Notes: a model not told the origin generated them from the letters alone. DNA of 64,000 nucleotides from an uncultured Clostridia bacterium (GCA_934636105.1 CAKTZR010000006.1:1-64000), one strand, 5' to 3'; counted from the first letter of the stretch, positions 1 to 7,242 are shown. Made by a program: numbers and translations.

Positions 1-121
1 GGCAGGTTTCCCTGCCCTGTGCAGACTGAGTTCTGCCAGACTTGTAAACGAATTTGCGCATAATACTTGACGGTACCGCGCAAATTGATTAGAAGTTGAA
101 ATTTGTCAGTTATCGGTTCTG

Positions 122-849
122 ACTTCGTGCCAAACTGGCACGAAGTTACTTCTCGCCAATTTGGCGAGAGGTACGGTTCCTGCTCTTTGACTTGTTCCCG
201 ATTTGGGAACAGGTCCGATCGTGAGAACTCTTAATTTCACTTGTACCCAAGTTGGGCACAAGTTCAAATATGGAAAAAGAGTATTTCGGCTTGTGGACGA
301 ATTGGCTACAGGTGGCATAGTGGAATTATTCCCAAGTTGGAAATAAATTGGAGCCGTATTTTGCCCCTTCACAAATTGGCAAGCAGTGTAAACCTGTACA
401 GGTTCACGATTTTTGCAAATCCGCTTGTTGGGGCAACATCCCCAATCCCCTTCGAACATCATCTTTCGATGATGGCTGCTCGCTCATTCTGAGCGTTTCC
501 GAGAGTGCAACTTCTGGCCAATTTGTCCAGAAGTAACATGATAAAAAATAACTTCTGTGCAACTTGCGCCGAAGTGAAAAATGTTTTTTCGGTACTCCTC
601 GACATACTTGTTTTTTCTACAATTATCCAGTAGAATAAACGCAGAAAATTGAATATCGGTTCGAGATTGATTTTATAGTTTTGCGGGATTACCAGATTTG
701 AAGTCCGACATATTTGTGAAGGGACGAGTCCTTCTTCACGTTGGCTGTTACATAGAACCATCAGATAAGTGCAAGTGTTCTTGTGCTTGTTTCTTGATGC
801 CTATGTGACAGCTTTTTTGTTTTAACTTCTGCCCAACTTGGGCGGAAGT
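122..849. repeat. Family of 25-bp covarying palindromes (seven good copies)
   Basis: Copies lie at 122-146, 148-172, 190-214, 239-263, 510-534, 551-575 and 825-849. Each is an 11-base arm, a 3-base centre and an 11-base arm. Outer bases are nearly constant (ACTTC or ACTTG / the matching AAGT end) and the core is close to CCA-ANT-TGG. Arm positions 6-9 differ between copies but change together with the opposite arm, leaving 9-11 of 11 pairs. Copy 1 is perfect (ACTTCGTGCCA / TGGCACGAAGT). Decayed copies can be seen near 40-64, 72-96, 289-313 and 363-387. No long ORF is convincing in 1-878, so the repeats are the main content of that stretch. Confidence 0.75.
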
Positions 850-878
850 TAACAGGCAACACACGAAGGAGGAAATAA

Positions 879-1088
879 ATGACCAACGAATTTAATTTTG
901 ATGTAAAGCACGAAGATTACAAGGAATGGCTCAACCAGATTGAACAGGTTTCGGATGCTGATTGCTCACTACTTTCTGAGCCAGACCCTTACACTAAATG
1001 TGTACGTTCGCCAGAAATCCAGAAAAATGCTGATGCAAAGATGGATGCCAACGGAAATATCCATGCAGGCAATATCTCTGCATACTGA
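879..1088 (+). CDS. Small hypothetical protein upstream of TnpW-like gene
   Basis: This is a 69-residue acidic protein with no signal peptide or membrane segment. It has a strong ribosome site (AAGGAGG, 7-8 bases before ATG). Its TGA stop is followed immediately by the ATG of the next small gene, so the two are probably translationally coupled. I do not recognise the family. Its place directly before a TnpW-like gene and a serine recombinase suggests it belongs to the recombination module, but no function can be assigned. Confidence 0.6.
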   Translation: MTNEFNFDVKHEDYKEWLNQIEQVSDADCSLLSEPDPYTKCVRSPEIQKNADAKMDANGNIHAGNISAY

Positions 1089-1241
1089 ATGCTGCAGATC
1101 ACGCTCCAAAGGGAAATTGGCGGGACAGTCTATACCGTCACCGGATATTACGAAGGGAAAACTGATTTCCTCCGCAAACTGGAACGAATGACCGTTGACA
1201 GAATGCGCAGAGCTATGGAGGACGACATCAATGACAAATAA
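1089..1241 (+). CDS. TnpW-like transposon-encoded small protein
   Basis: This is a 50-residue basic/acidic protein that starts on the base after the upstream stop. The central stretch REIGGTVYTVTGYYEG followed by LRKLERM resembles the short TnpW family described in Tn4451-type mobilisable transposons (an IGxTxYxV strand followed by a helix with K..R). Its 3' end lies upstream of the recombinase start at 1312, as expected for tnpW-recombinase gene order. The role of TnpW is not established. The call rests on motif likeness and context only. Confidence 0.5.
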   Translation: MLQITLQREIGGTVYTVTGYYEGKTDFLRKLERMTVDRMRRAMEDDINDK

Positions 1242-1311
1242 TAAAACCTTTGATACAATATCCTTGACTAACCAAGAACTGTCAGTTGTCCCTATGAAGG
1301 AGGAAAGAGAA

Positions 1312-2949
1312 ATGTTAAGGGCAACAGACAAAATTACCGCTTTATATTGCAGACTTTCTCAGGAGGATGCACTGGCTGGCGATAGCAACTCCATTGTAAA
1401 TCAGAAAAATATCCTGCTCCAATATGCCAAGGATAATCGCTTTCCGAATCCGACTTTTTTCGTAGACGATGGCTACAGTGGCACTACCTTTGACCGCCCT
1501 GGTTTTCAGAAAATGCTGGATGAAATTGAATCCGGCAATGTAGCAGTTTGTATCACCAAAGACCTTTCCAGACTTGGCAGAAACTCTGCTATGACTGGCC
1601 TGTACACCAACATCACATTCCCGAAACACGGTGTCCGCTATATTGCCATCAATGATAATTTCGATACCAGCGATCAGAATGGCATGGGGATTGATATGGC
1701 AGGCATCAAGAACTGGATCAATGAGTTTTATGCCCGTGATACCAGTCGCAAAATCAGAGCCGTCAATAAATCCAAAGGTTCTCGTGGTATTCCACTTACA
1801 ACCAATGTCCCTTACGGATATATGAAAAATCCGGATGATCCTACCCGTTGGCTCGTTGATGAAGAAGCAGCTATCATTGTAAAGTATATCTTCAAGATGG
1901 CAATGGAGGGACGTGGGCCGAGCCAGATTGCAACGCAGCTGACCAAGGACAAGGTACTTACTCCAACAGCCTATAAGCAGAAGCAGGGCTTAAATACTCC
2001 ACAGGCGACACCGGAGAATCCAAGTAAATGGCATCAGACCACAGTGAGAAAAATACTGGAACGCAGAGAATATACAGGCTGCATCGTCAACTTCAAGACC
2101 TTTACCAATTCCATTTGGGACAAGAAAAAGCGTGATAATCCGGTAGAAAATCACTCTGTTTTCTATGATACTCACGAAGCAATCATTCCAGAGGATATAT
2201 TCGAGAAGGTTCGGGTGTTGCGTCAGAATCGCCAACGCAGATCCAAGACAGGTAAAACAAGCCTGTTCTCCGGCATGGTGTATTGTGACGATTGTGGTGA
2301 GAAGCTGTATTACTGCACAGCTAAAAATTTTGAGAAACGACAGGATTTCTTCGAGTGTTCCACCCATCGTAAGAACGATGAAAAATGTAAATCCCACTAC
2401 ATCCGTGCAGTCGTTTTGGAGGATATGGTGTGGATGCACATGGAAACTGTCATCAGCTATATTCTCCACTATGAAGATCACTTCCGTGTAGTTGTGCAGG
2501 AACAGCAAAAAATAGAAAGTGATGAAAAGATACAGGCATGGAGAAAGCAGTTGACACAGGGTGAAAAACGTATTGCTGAGTTGGACAGACTGTTCGTGAA
2601 GATTTATGAGGACAATGCCAAAGGGAAACTGTCTGATGAGCGTTTTTCTATGATGAGTGGCAACTATGAAGTGGAACAGAAAAAGCTCAGAATGGACGTT
2701 GTAGAGCTTCAGAAGAATATCGAAGAACAGGAGCGTCAGAATGAGCGATTGGAGAAATTTATTCAGAAAGCAAAACAATATCAGGATCTGAATTCTCTGA
2801 CTCCTGATGCGCTGCGAGATATGGTCAGTGCCATCTATGTAGGTGCGCCGGACAAATCTTCCGGCAAACGTCGGCAGAAAATTGAAATCTACTATGATGG
2901 TGCAGGCTTTATTCCGCTGAACTTATTGATGCAAAGAGAAACGGCGTGA
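1312..2949 (+). CDS. Large serine recombinase, TnpX type
   Basis: A 545-residue site-specific recombinase that would excise and integrate the element through a serine-DNA intermediate. The resolvase domain covers residues 9-150, with LYCRLSQED carrying the catalytic Ser16, DDGYSGTTFDRPGF, and DLSRLGR at 84-90. A recombinase domain follows (residues 180-300). Then comes a zinc ribbon starting YCDDCG near 324 with two later cysteines, and a charged coiled coil from about 396 to 490. All parts are present and in order, so it looks intact. I chose ATG 1312, preceded by AAGGAGGAAAGAGA, rather than the longer open frame from 1195, which overlaps the TnpW-like gene. The att sites cannot be located from this window. 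Confidence 0.93.
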   Translation: MLRATDKITALYCRLSQEDALAGDSNSIVNQKNILLQYAKDNRFPNPTFFVDDGYSGTTFDRPGFQKMLDEIESGNVAVCITKDLSRLGRNSAMTGLYTNITFPKHGVRYIAINDNFDTSDQNGMGIDMAGIKNWINEFYARDTSRKIRAVNKSKGSRGIPLTTNVPYGYMKNPDDPTRWLVDEEAAIIVKYIFKMAMEGRGPSQIATQLTKDKVLTPTAYKQKQGLNTPQATPENPSKWHQTTVRKILERREYTGCIVNFKTFTNSIWDKKKRDNPVENHSVFYDTHEAIIPEDIFEKVRVLRQNRQRRSKTGKTSLFSGMVYCDDCGEKLYYCTAKNFEKRQDFFECSTHRKNDEKCKSHYIRAVVLEDMVWMHMETVISYILHYEDHFRVVVQEQQKIESDEKIQAWRKQLTQGEKRIAELDRLFVKIYEDNAKGKLSDERFSMMSGNYEVEQKKLRMDVVELQKNIEEQERQNERLEKFIQKAKQYQDLNSLTPDALRDMVSAIYVGAPDKSSGKRRQKIEIYYDGAGFIPLNLLMQRETA

Positions 2950-2998
2950 CCGAAGTCACGCCGTACTCTCCCCGAAAATCGGGACTTTTAATTTTTTC
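2941..2998 (+). terminator. Tandem hairpins ending the recombinase transcript
   Basis: A perfect 10-bp stem with a CGAA loop (2941-2964) overlaps the stop codon. A second stem, CCCGA-AAA-TCGGG (2971-2983), is followed by a T-rich run. The second hairpin is the likely intrinsic terminator. Confidence 0.7.
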
Positions 2999-3030
2999 CT
3001 GTTTTACGGGCACCGCCCGAAAGCGTGGCT

Positions 3031-3336
3031 TCATGAGGGCAAATTCAGATTTTTGAAGGTTTGTAGAATAGCCTTAATCCGCAACTGGTCGTTGGGCGAA
3101 AGCTCATCCAACCGCAATGCTTCCTTATCAGTCAATCCCAGAATAAAATCAGCAGAAGTGTTCAGCAAAATAGATAGCTTCTTGAGCGTTTTTGACGACG
3201 GTAGCGAAACGCCTAGTTCCCAGTCGCGGACGGAACGGCCGTTTAGTCCAACTTCTTTTCCAAGCTGCGCCTGCGACCAACCTTTTTCAAGCCGTAGCTG
3301 TCGGATGCGTTTGCCTGTTTCTGTTAAATCATCCAT
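3031..3336 (-). CDS. XRE-family HTH repressor
   Basis: A 101-residue DNA-binding protein. The helix-turn-helix is at residues 10-65 (GKRIRQLRLEKGWSQAQLGKEVG, then a DWELG recognition region), with a helical C-terminal tail that could dimerise. ATG 3336 has GGAGGGA upstream; a TTG three bases earlier is also possible. It is transcribed away from the peptide gene at 3534, and the gap holds TTACCG...CGGTAG inverted half sites at 3362-3413 that could be its operator. It probably represses itself or the peptide locus, as phage-type XRE regulators of mobile elements often do. Confidence 0.85.
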   Translation of the reverse strand: MDDLTETGKRIRQLRLEKGWSQAQLGKEVGLNGRSVRDWELGVSLPSSKTLKKLSILLNTSADFILGLTDKEALRLDELSPNDQLRIKAILQTFKNLNLPS

Positions 3337-3429
3337 CAAATCCCTCCATTACGCTCTTATCTTACCGTAAATGGAGAGTATTTAACCTACTATAAAACGG
3401 TAGAATACACCCTATCGAGGGCGTAAAAG

Positions 3430-3496
3430 TTGCATTTCGAGTTTTTTTTGCATTTCAGGAATAGCGCTCCACAAGACAGCACTTTCCTGCTATAAT
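3430..3496 (+). promoter_or_regulatory. Activator-type promoter of the AgrD-like gene
   Basis: Two TGCATTTC boxes start at 3431 and 3449. An extended -10 (TGC TATAAT, hexamer 3491-3496) follows, with no recognisable -35. The second box (C3451) lies 40 bp before the -10, the same distance as in the two leader promoters at 3864 and 7129. This layout fits promoters driven by LytTR-type response regulators. The box-to-box spacing here is 18 bp, not the 21 bp seen in the other copies. Confidence 0.5.
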
Positions 3497-3533
3497 GACG
3501 GCAACAACCGAAGAAGAAGGGAGGGAAAAACAA

Positions 3534-3668
3534 ATGAGCAAGATTCTTGAGAAGATCGCCGATTTTGCTTATAACTGTGGCAAAGACGGTGCGCAGCTGC
3601 CGAGCTGGCGCGGAAATCATGAGCCTGTCGTTCCGCAGGAGCTCCAGGAAAATGAAGAAAAAAAGTAA
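3534..3668 (+). CDS. AgrD-like cyclic autoinducer precursor (orphan)
   Basis: A 44-residue peptide with a strong ribosome site (GGGAGGG). An amphipathic N-terminal helix (ILEKIADFAY) is followed by SWRGN and then HEPVVPQELQENE. This matches AgrD layout. In Staphylococcus aureus the part after the ring reads EVPKELTQLHE, and in Clostridium perfringens CLWFT is followed by HQPEEP. By that alignment the ring would be SWRGN closed through Ser24, giving a lactone and not a thiolactone. No AgrB protease, histidine kinase or LytTR regulator gene is in the window, so processing and sensing would have to come from elsewhere. The identification rests on pattern alone. Cys15 is an alternative ring nucleophile. 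Confidence 0.5.
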   Translation: MSKILEKIADFAYNCGKDGAQLPSWRGNHEPVVPQELQENEEKK

Positions 3669-3800
3669 GATGATTGTTGAGTCCCCGAATCGCCGAACAT
3701 GAAAGTGTTTGGCGATTTATTTTTTGTAATCAAAGGCGGCTGAAAAGGAAGCAAATTACCGAAAAAAAGGAAAAACTTTACCCTAATAAGTCGAAAACGC

Positions 3801-3869
3801 TGCATTTCAGGTATCTAAATTGTCGTTTCGAGTAATCCGCCCCAAATGATGGAGTCTTTGTGATATAAT
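3801..3869 (+). promoter_or_regulatory. Leader promoter, module 1, with two boxes
   Basis: Box A TGCATTTCAGG (3801-3811) and box B TGTCGTTTCGAG (3821-3832) are 21 bp apart. The -10 TATAAT at 3864-3869 is 40 bp after the C of box B (3824). No -35 is visible. The sequence from 3811 on is repeated almost unchanged upstream of module 2. This fits a promoter that needs an activator binding two direct repeats. Confidence 0.5.
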
Positions 3870-3916
3870 TCGAAGCGTGGAAAGTGTTATGGTCGTACAA
3901 GGAAGGGGGCGACGAT

Positions 3917-3949
3917 ATGACACGGTTCAGGTGTCGTGATCCGGGCTAA
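3917..3949 (+). CDS. Ten-codon leader ORF, module 1
   Basis: ATG to TAA encodes MTRFRCRDPG. GGAAGGGGG lies seven bases before the start, a strong ribosome site. The counterpart in module 2 encodes MAQFRCRDPG and ends with TAG. The last seven residues are the same in both. It lies between the promoter and the 61-nt leader element, where an attenuating or stalling leader peptide would be expected. No mechanism is shown by the sequence alone. Confidence 0.5.
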   Translation: MTRFRCRDPG

Positions 3950-3978
3950 TCGGAAAGAAACTAGCCCCAAATAAAAAA

Positions 3979-4039
3979 GTTCTTGCAAAACATGCCGGCA
4001 AGCACCTCATCGCCGAAGCGATGAACGTTTCGCAAGAAC
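3979..4039 (+). promoter_or_regulatory. Structured 61-nt leader element, copy 1
   Basis: GTTCTTGC at the start pairs with GCAAGAAC at the end. Inside are the self-complementary TGCCGGCA and a hairpin CATCGC-CGAA-GCGATG. CTTGC can instead pair with an inner GCAAG (near 3998), so two exclusive folds are possible. All 61 bases are identical to 7243-7303 while the flanking bases differ. Probably a cis-acting RNA of the secreted-protein transcript. I do not recognise a known riboswitch class. Confidence 0.5.
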
Positions 4040-4109
4040 CCATAACATTTTATCACAGAAAAACGCACACTGTACATATCCAAAGCCAATAAAAAGGAGA
4101 GAAAAACTT

Positions 4110-4550
4110 ATGAAAAAGGTTCTTATCGCTGTTTTGACGTTGACCATGCTGCTGGCGATTGCGGTGACTGCCTCTGCTGCAAAGAGCAATTATACAATTT
4201 ATAATATGCCTTGCGAAGCCATTGCTGATAATATGCTTTATCAGTATCACGCAGATACGAAAAACAGTGTTACAAAGTTGGATGTTGATCACATCGTACA
4301 AATCAGCCATACTGTTGCGCAGACCAGTGCCGTAGAGACGAATCGCATTGCCGCATACGATTGCACTACCTCTAAAACGATGGGCGCAAATTGGCATAAA
4401 GCTAATGGTAGTGCGTATCCGTGTAATTCCAATGCAATTACCAAAGGTCATCGATATACTGTAGCAGGCCGAGGCAACACGAATTATGCCTCTAAATATG
4501 GCTTGAGCAAAATTACGATTAGTGGAATCATTAATTCGTATGACGACTAA
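4110..4550 (+). CDS. Small secreted protein, paralogue 1
   Basis: 146 residues. A clear Sec signal peptide (MKKVLIAVLTLTMLLAIAV, cut after ASA near residue 24) is followed by a mature part of about 120 residues. Shared with the protein at 7369-7791 are PCEA.AD..LYQ, a long block SAVETNRIAAY, TMGANWH, Y.C.SNA and AGRGNTNYASKYGL. Two cysteines, one early and one late, are kept in both and could form a disulfide. The general form resembles small secreted Firmicutes proteins linked to ABC transporters (DUF2712-like or lactococcin-972-like), but I cannot assign a family. A secreted bacteriocin or signal is plausible by context. Ribosome site AAAAGGAGAG precedes the ATG. Confidence 0.8.
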   Translation: MKKVLIAVLTLTMLLAIAVTASAAKSNYTIYNMPCEAIADNMLYQYHADTKNSVTKLDVDHIVQISHTVAQTSAVETNRIAAYDCTTSKTMGANWHKANGSAYPCNSNAITKGHRYTVAGRGNTNYASKYGLSKITISGIINSYDD

Positions 4551-4563
4551 TTATAGATCATGA

Positions 4564-4596
4564 ATAATAATAGGTAGCCTTTAGGCTGCCTATTAT
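4564..4596 (+). terminator. Intercistronic hairpin, module 1
   Basis: ATAATAGG.AGCC pairs with GGCT.CCTATTAT around a short loop, between the small secreted gene and its partner. There is no strong T-run, so it may be a leaky terminator or an RNA-stabilising hairpin that sets the ratio of the two products. Confidence 0.5.
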
Positions 4597-4618
4597 CAAA
4601 TTATGAAAGGAATAGACT

Positions 4619-5875
4619 ATGAAAAGATTGTTGTCATTATTTTTAATTATTTTAGCAGCTAATAGTATGACAGCAGCTGCTGAGGAATATTTTACGCTTC
4701 CCGAAATTCGAGAACAATCATCTGATGGATGGCATAAAACATATACGGACAAATTTGGAAGAACGATCGTTGTTGATATCGATATAGATGTATATGGTGA
4801 ACAGGTTGCCCCAGTACTCGAAGTTGGATGGGGAGAATATGGAAAAGCTGTAGAGGATCGTATGTTCAAATTAGATAATAATCAACCTATTGGAAACTTA
4901 AAAGCAGCAAAAAAACGAGGAGGAACATCAAAATATGTATATGAATCTGTTTCAAATATGAATATAGATATACAGCAAAAATATGGTAAAGAATATGGAA
5001 ATGAATTGACACTTCATGAAGTGTATGATTTCACAACTGAAAAATTAAAAGAACAGGACCTTCCCATTTATGATTATTTGTATGAAACTCCAATGCAATT
5101 CAGTTTAGTATATAGTATAAATGAGAATACAAATGAAATTCTAGTTCCAGCATTTTATATCGTAGAATTACAAATGAAAAAAAGGGGATTACCCATTTTT
5201 AATCATGTATCTGAATCATACTTGAATCGTCCAACACCTTTTTATTTCCCTTCCATCTCAATAGTTGTAGAAAGTGAAAGTTCATACAGTATAATTGAAC
5301 GGATATTTGAAGAACAAAAAGTAATTGCAGATGATATTCCACTATGTGCATTAAACACAGTTATTCAGAATATTGAAAAGAATATAGAATCAGGATATAT
5401 TCAAAATGTAATATCTTTAAGATTTGGATATTCAATATACAATGATCCAAGTATTGTAGATGTTAAGCGCTATTCAGGGTACGATGCAGAATGCTATTAT
5501 CTTGTTCCGTCTTGGATAATCGAATGTGCTATTGTTGACAATCCAAAAAAGATTACGAGTCTTATCATGAGTCAAGAATCAGAGACATTACTATCAACGC
5601 ACAAACAGGGGAAATGCTTGATTACATCGATAAGAGTTATAAAGGATATGGTGATGCTCGTTATAAAGGATTTGTTTCGTGGAATGATGTTAAAAAGTAA
5701 AGAATCCCACATCAAAATCGCTGGACATTCAAAATGTTTGGCGATTTCTTTTATACGCAAAAGGAACGTCCATTGTTTTGCTTGGAATAGGAAGGAAGAA
5801 AATTACTGTAAAAAGGGTAAATTTTACCCTGTCAAGCGTCAAAGATTGCATTTCAGGTATCTAAGGAATCTCTGA
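4619..5875 (+). CDS. Secreted partner protein, paralogue 1, frameshifted near its C-terminus
   Basis: The open frame gives 418 residues with a signal peptide (MKRLLSLFLIILAANSMTA). It matches the 7866-9008 protein up to DAECYYLVPSW...DNPKK. After that the family C-terminus (INAQTG, then YKGF.SWNDV and a stop at 5698-5700) is in the -1 frame. The shift is at CCA AAA AAG (5543-5551). A single lost A in the run would explain it, but the bases also form the A AAA AAG slippery heptamer in the correct phase. The zero frame instead runs on, out of family, into the IS element that begins at 5865. The opening block GRTIVVDIDIDVYG...VAPVLEV recalls DUF6034-type clostridial lipoproteins. That link is tentative. 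Confidence 0.75.
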   Translation: MKRLLSLFLIILAANSMTAAAEEYFTLPEIREQSSDGWHKTYTDKFGRTIVVDIDIDVYGEQVAPVLEVGWGEYGKAVEDRMFKLDNNQPIGNLKAAKKRGGTSKYVYESVSNMNIDIQQKYGKEYGNELTLHEVYDFTTEKLKEQDLPIYDYLYETPMQFSLVYSINENTNEILVPAFYIVELQMKKRGLPIFNHVSESYLNRPTPFYFPSISIVVESESSYSIIERIFEEQKVIADDIPLCALNTVIQNIEKNIESGYIQNVISLRFGYSIYNDPSIVDVKRYSGYDAECYYLVPSWIIECAIVDNPKKITSLIMSQESETLLSTHKQGKCLITSIRVIKDMVMLVIKDLFRGMMLKSKESHIKIAGHSKCLAISFIRKRNVHCFAWNRKEENYCKKGKFYPVKRQRLHFRYLRNL

Positions 5876-7079
5876 ATAATAAGCCCTGCATTCTGGTCAA
5901 ACACGCCATTCAAGCGTTTTTTCAGAATACAGGGCTTATCTTTACTCAAATATGCTTATTTTCGCTGATTAGCTGCTTTCTTTTCTGTAAAAGGGCAGAC
6001 TTCCCCCTTGATTTATGTTGTGGAAAGTTTTCGACCGGCAATCGCCAGCGAATACAAATTGGCACAGGCAAACAGGGCATATAAACGATTTTCGTTTTTC
6101 TTTAATCCGCGGTAAACGACTTTTTTATAACCGAATTGGCACTTGATAATTCGGAATACATGCTCGACCTTGCTGCGGATGGAAGATTTACGATGCTCAA
6201 TATACCGTTCCCAATCAATCGCATGATCGCTTACTTTGGGTAAACTCTTTGGACGACGGTTAATTCTGGAATCGACCTTGGAAAAATGCTCGTTTTGCTG
6301 GATTTCAGAGCGTTTCTGAACGCCGAGATATCCTGAATCACCATAAACGACTTCGTCATCTTCCCGAATCAGATTTACGGTTTCGGTAATATCGTGCTTG
6401 TTCGCCGAGGTAACCGTAATGGTATGGACCAATCCACTTCCAGCGTCTACGCCAACATGACATTTCATACCGAACCGCCATTCATTACCCTTTCGGATTT
6501 GATGCATTTCTGGATCGCGAGCCTTCTCTACATTTTTTGTTGAGTTAGGCGCGTCGATAATCGTGGCGTCCACAATCGTACCGCCTTTCATCATGTGACC
6601 GCTTTGTACCATGACTCGGTTTATTGCTTCAAAAAACAGCTTGTTCAAGCCGTTTACTTCCAGCAGATGACGGAATTTGCACAGTGTTGTCTCGTCCGGC
6701 ACGGATTCTTTCAGAAAATCAATACCTGTAAATTTCCGCATTGCATAGCTGTCATAGACAGCGTCTTCAGTTGCAGGATCAGACAGATTAAACCAGATCT
6801 GAAGCAGGTACATCCTCAGCATTTTTTCGATACCCATAGGCGGACGTCCTCGTTTTCCCTTGGGATAATACGGTTCAATTACGCCTACCCATTCATCCCA
6901 TGGAATAATTTCATCCATGATCTCAAGAAATTCTTCTCGTCTTGTCTTCTTTTTACGACCGCTGTACTCAATGTCAGTAAACGTTCCCTGCTTCACTTCT
7001 TTTCACCACCCTTATTTGTTGGCTTTATTATATCATATTTTATCGTTTCGTTCATGGTTTCGATTAAATCAGAGATTCC
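5865..7079 (-). mobile_element. IS5-family insertion sequence with CTAA target duplication
   Basis: A 1,215-bp element. The left end GGAATCTCTGA and the right end TCAGAGATTCC form perfect 11-bp terminal inverted repeats. CTAA flanks it on both sides (5861-5864 and 7080-7083), which fits the YTAR target choice of the IS5 group. It carries one transposase gene. Removing it and one CTAA restores the same promoter sequence found at 3801-3832, so the insertion point is certain. A long inverted repeat (5880-5895 with 5923-5938) lies after the transposase and probably ends its transcript. Confidence 0.93.
6013..6996 (-). CDS. IS5-family DDE transposase
   Basis: 327 residues, full length for the group, no breaks. 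The N-terminal DUF772-like region (residues 20-115: GRPPMGIEKMLRMYLLQIWFNLSD, VPDETTLCKFRHLLE) is followed by an RNase-H-like catalytic core. D143 (IVDATIID), D220 (YGDSGYLG) and E278 (RSKVEHVFRIIK) are the expected triad, with the Y-(2)-R-(3)-E-(6)-K style spacing around the E. The start is GTG 6996 with GGGTGG upstream. The element is probably recent, since both the gene and the terminal repeats are intact. Confidence 0.93.
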   Translation of the reverse strand: MKQGTFTDIEYSGRKKKTRREEFLEIMDEIIPWDEWVGVIEPYYPKGKRGRPPMGIEKMLRMYLLQIWFNLSDPATEDAVYDSYAMRKFTGIDFLKESVPDETTLCKFRHLLEVNGLNKLFFEAINRVMVQSGHMMKGGTIVDATIIDAPNSTKNVEKARDPEMHQIRKGNEWRFGMKCHVGVDAGSGLVHTITVTSANKHDITETVNLIREDDEVVYGDSGYLGVQKRSEIQQNEHFSKVDSRINRRPKSLPKVSDHAIDWERYIEHRKSSIRSKVEHVFRIIKCQFGYKKVVYRGLKKNENRLYALFACANLYSLAIAGRKLSTT

Positions 7080-7085
7080 CTAAAT

Positions 7086-7134
7086 TGTCGTTTCGAGTAA
7101 TCCGCCCCAAATGATGGAGCCTTTGTGATAAAAT
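7086..7134 (+). promoter_or_regulatory. Leader promoter, module 2, cut by the IS element
   Basis: Box B (TGTCGTTTCGAG) and a -10 TAAAAT (7129-7134) lie 40 bp apart as in module 1. Box A (TGCATTTCAGG, 5849-5859) is now on the far side of the IS element, 1.2 kb away. The -10 is also one base weaker than in module 1. Transcription of module 2 by the presumed activator should therefore be reduced or lost, unless the IS supplies a promoter. Confidence 0.5.
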
Positions 7135-7181
7135 CCGAAGCGTGGAAAGTGTTATGGTCGTACAAGGAAGGGGATGATGAT

Positions 7182-7214
7182 ATGGCACAGTTTAGGTGTC
7201 GTGATCCGGGCTAG
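7182..7214 (+). CDS. Ten-codon leader ORF, module 2
   Basis: Encodes MAQFRCRDPG, ending in TAG, with GGAAGGGG upstream. Residues 4-10 are identical to the module 1 leader peptide. The two copies differ in codons 2-4 and the stop codon, but no difference breaks the frame. The spacing to the 61-nt element (about 28-29 bases) is also kept. Confidence 0.5.
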   Translation: MAQFRCRDPG

Positions 7215-7242
7215 TCGGAGGGAGACTGACTCCAAATAAAAA

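Noticed and set aside
122..849. CRISPR-like repeat array
   Set aside because: The repeats are palindromic, their sequence varies, and spacing ranges from 1 to about 250 bases. There are no uniform spacers and no cas genes.
1195..1311. Longer N-terminus for the serine recombinase
   Set aside because: It overlaps the TnpW-like gene, has no family likeness, and the ATG at 1312 has a far better ribosome site.
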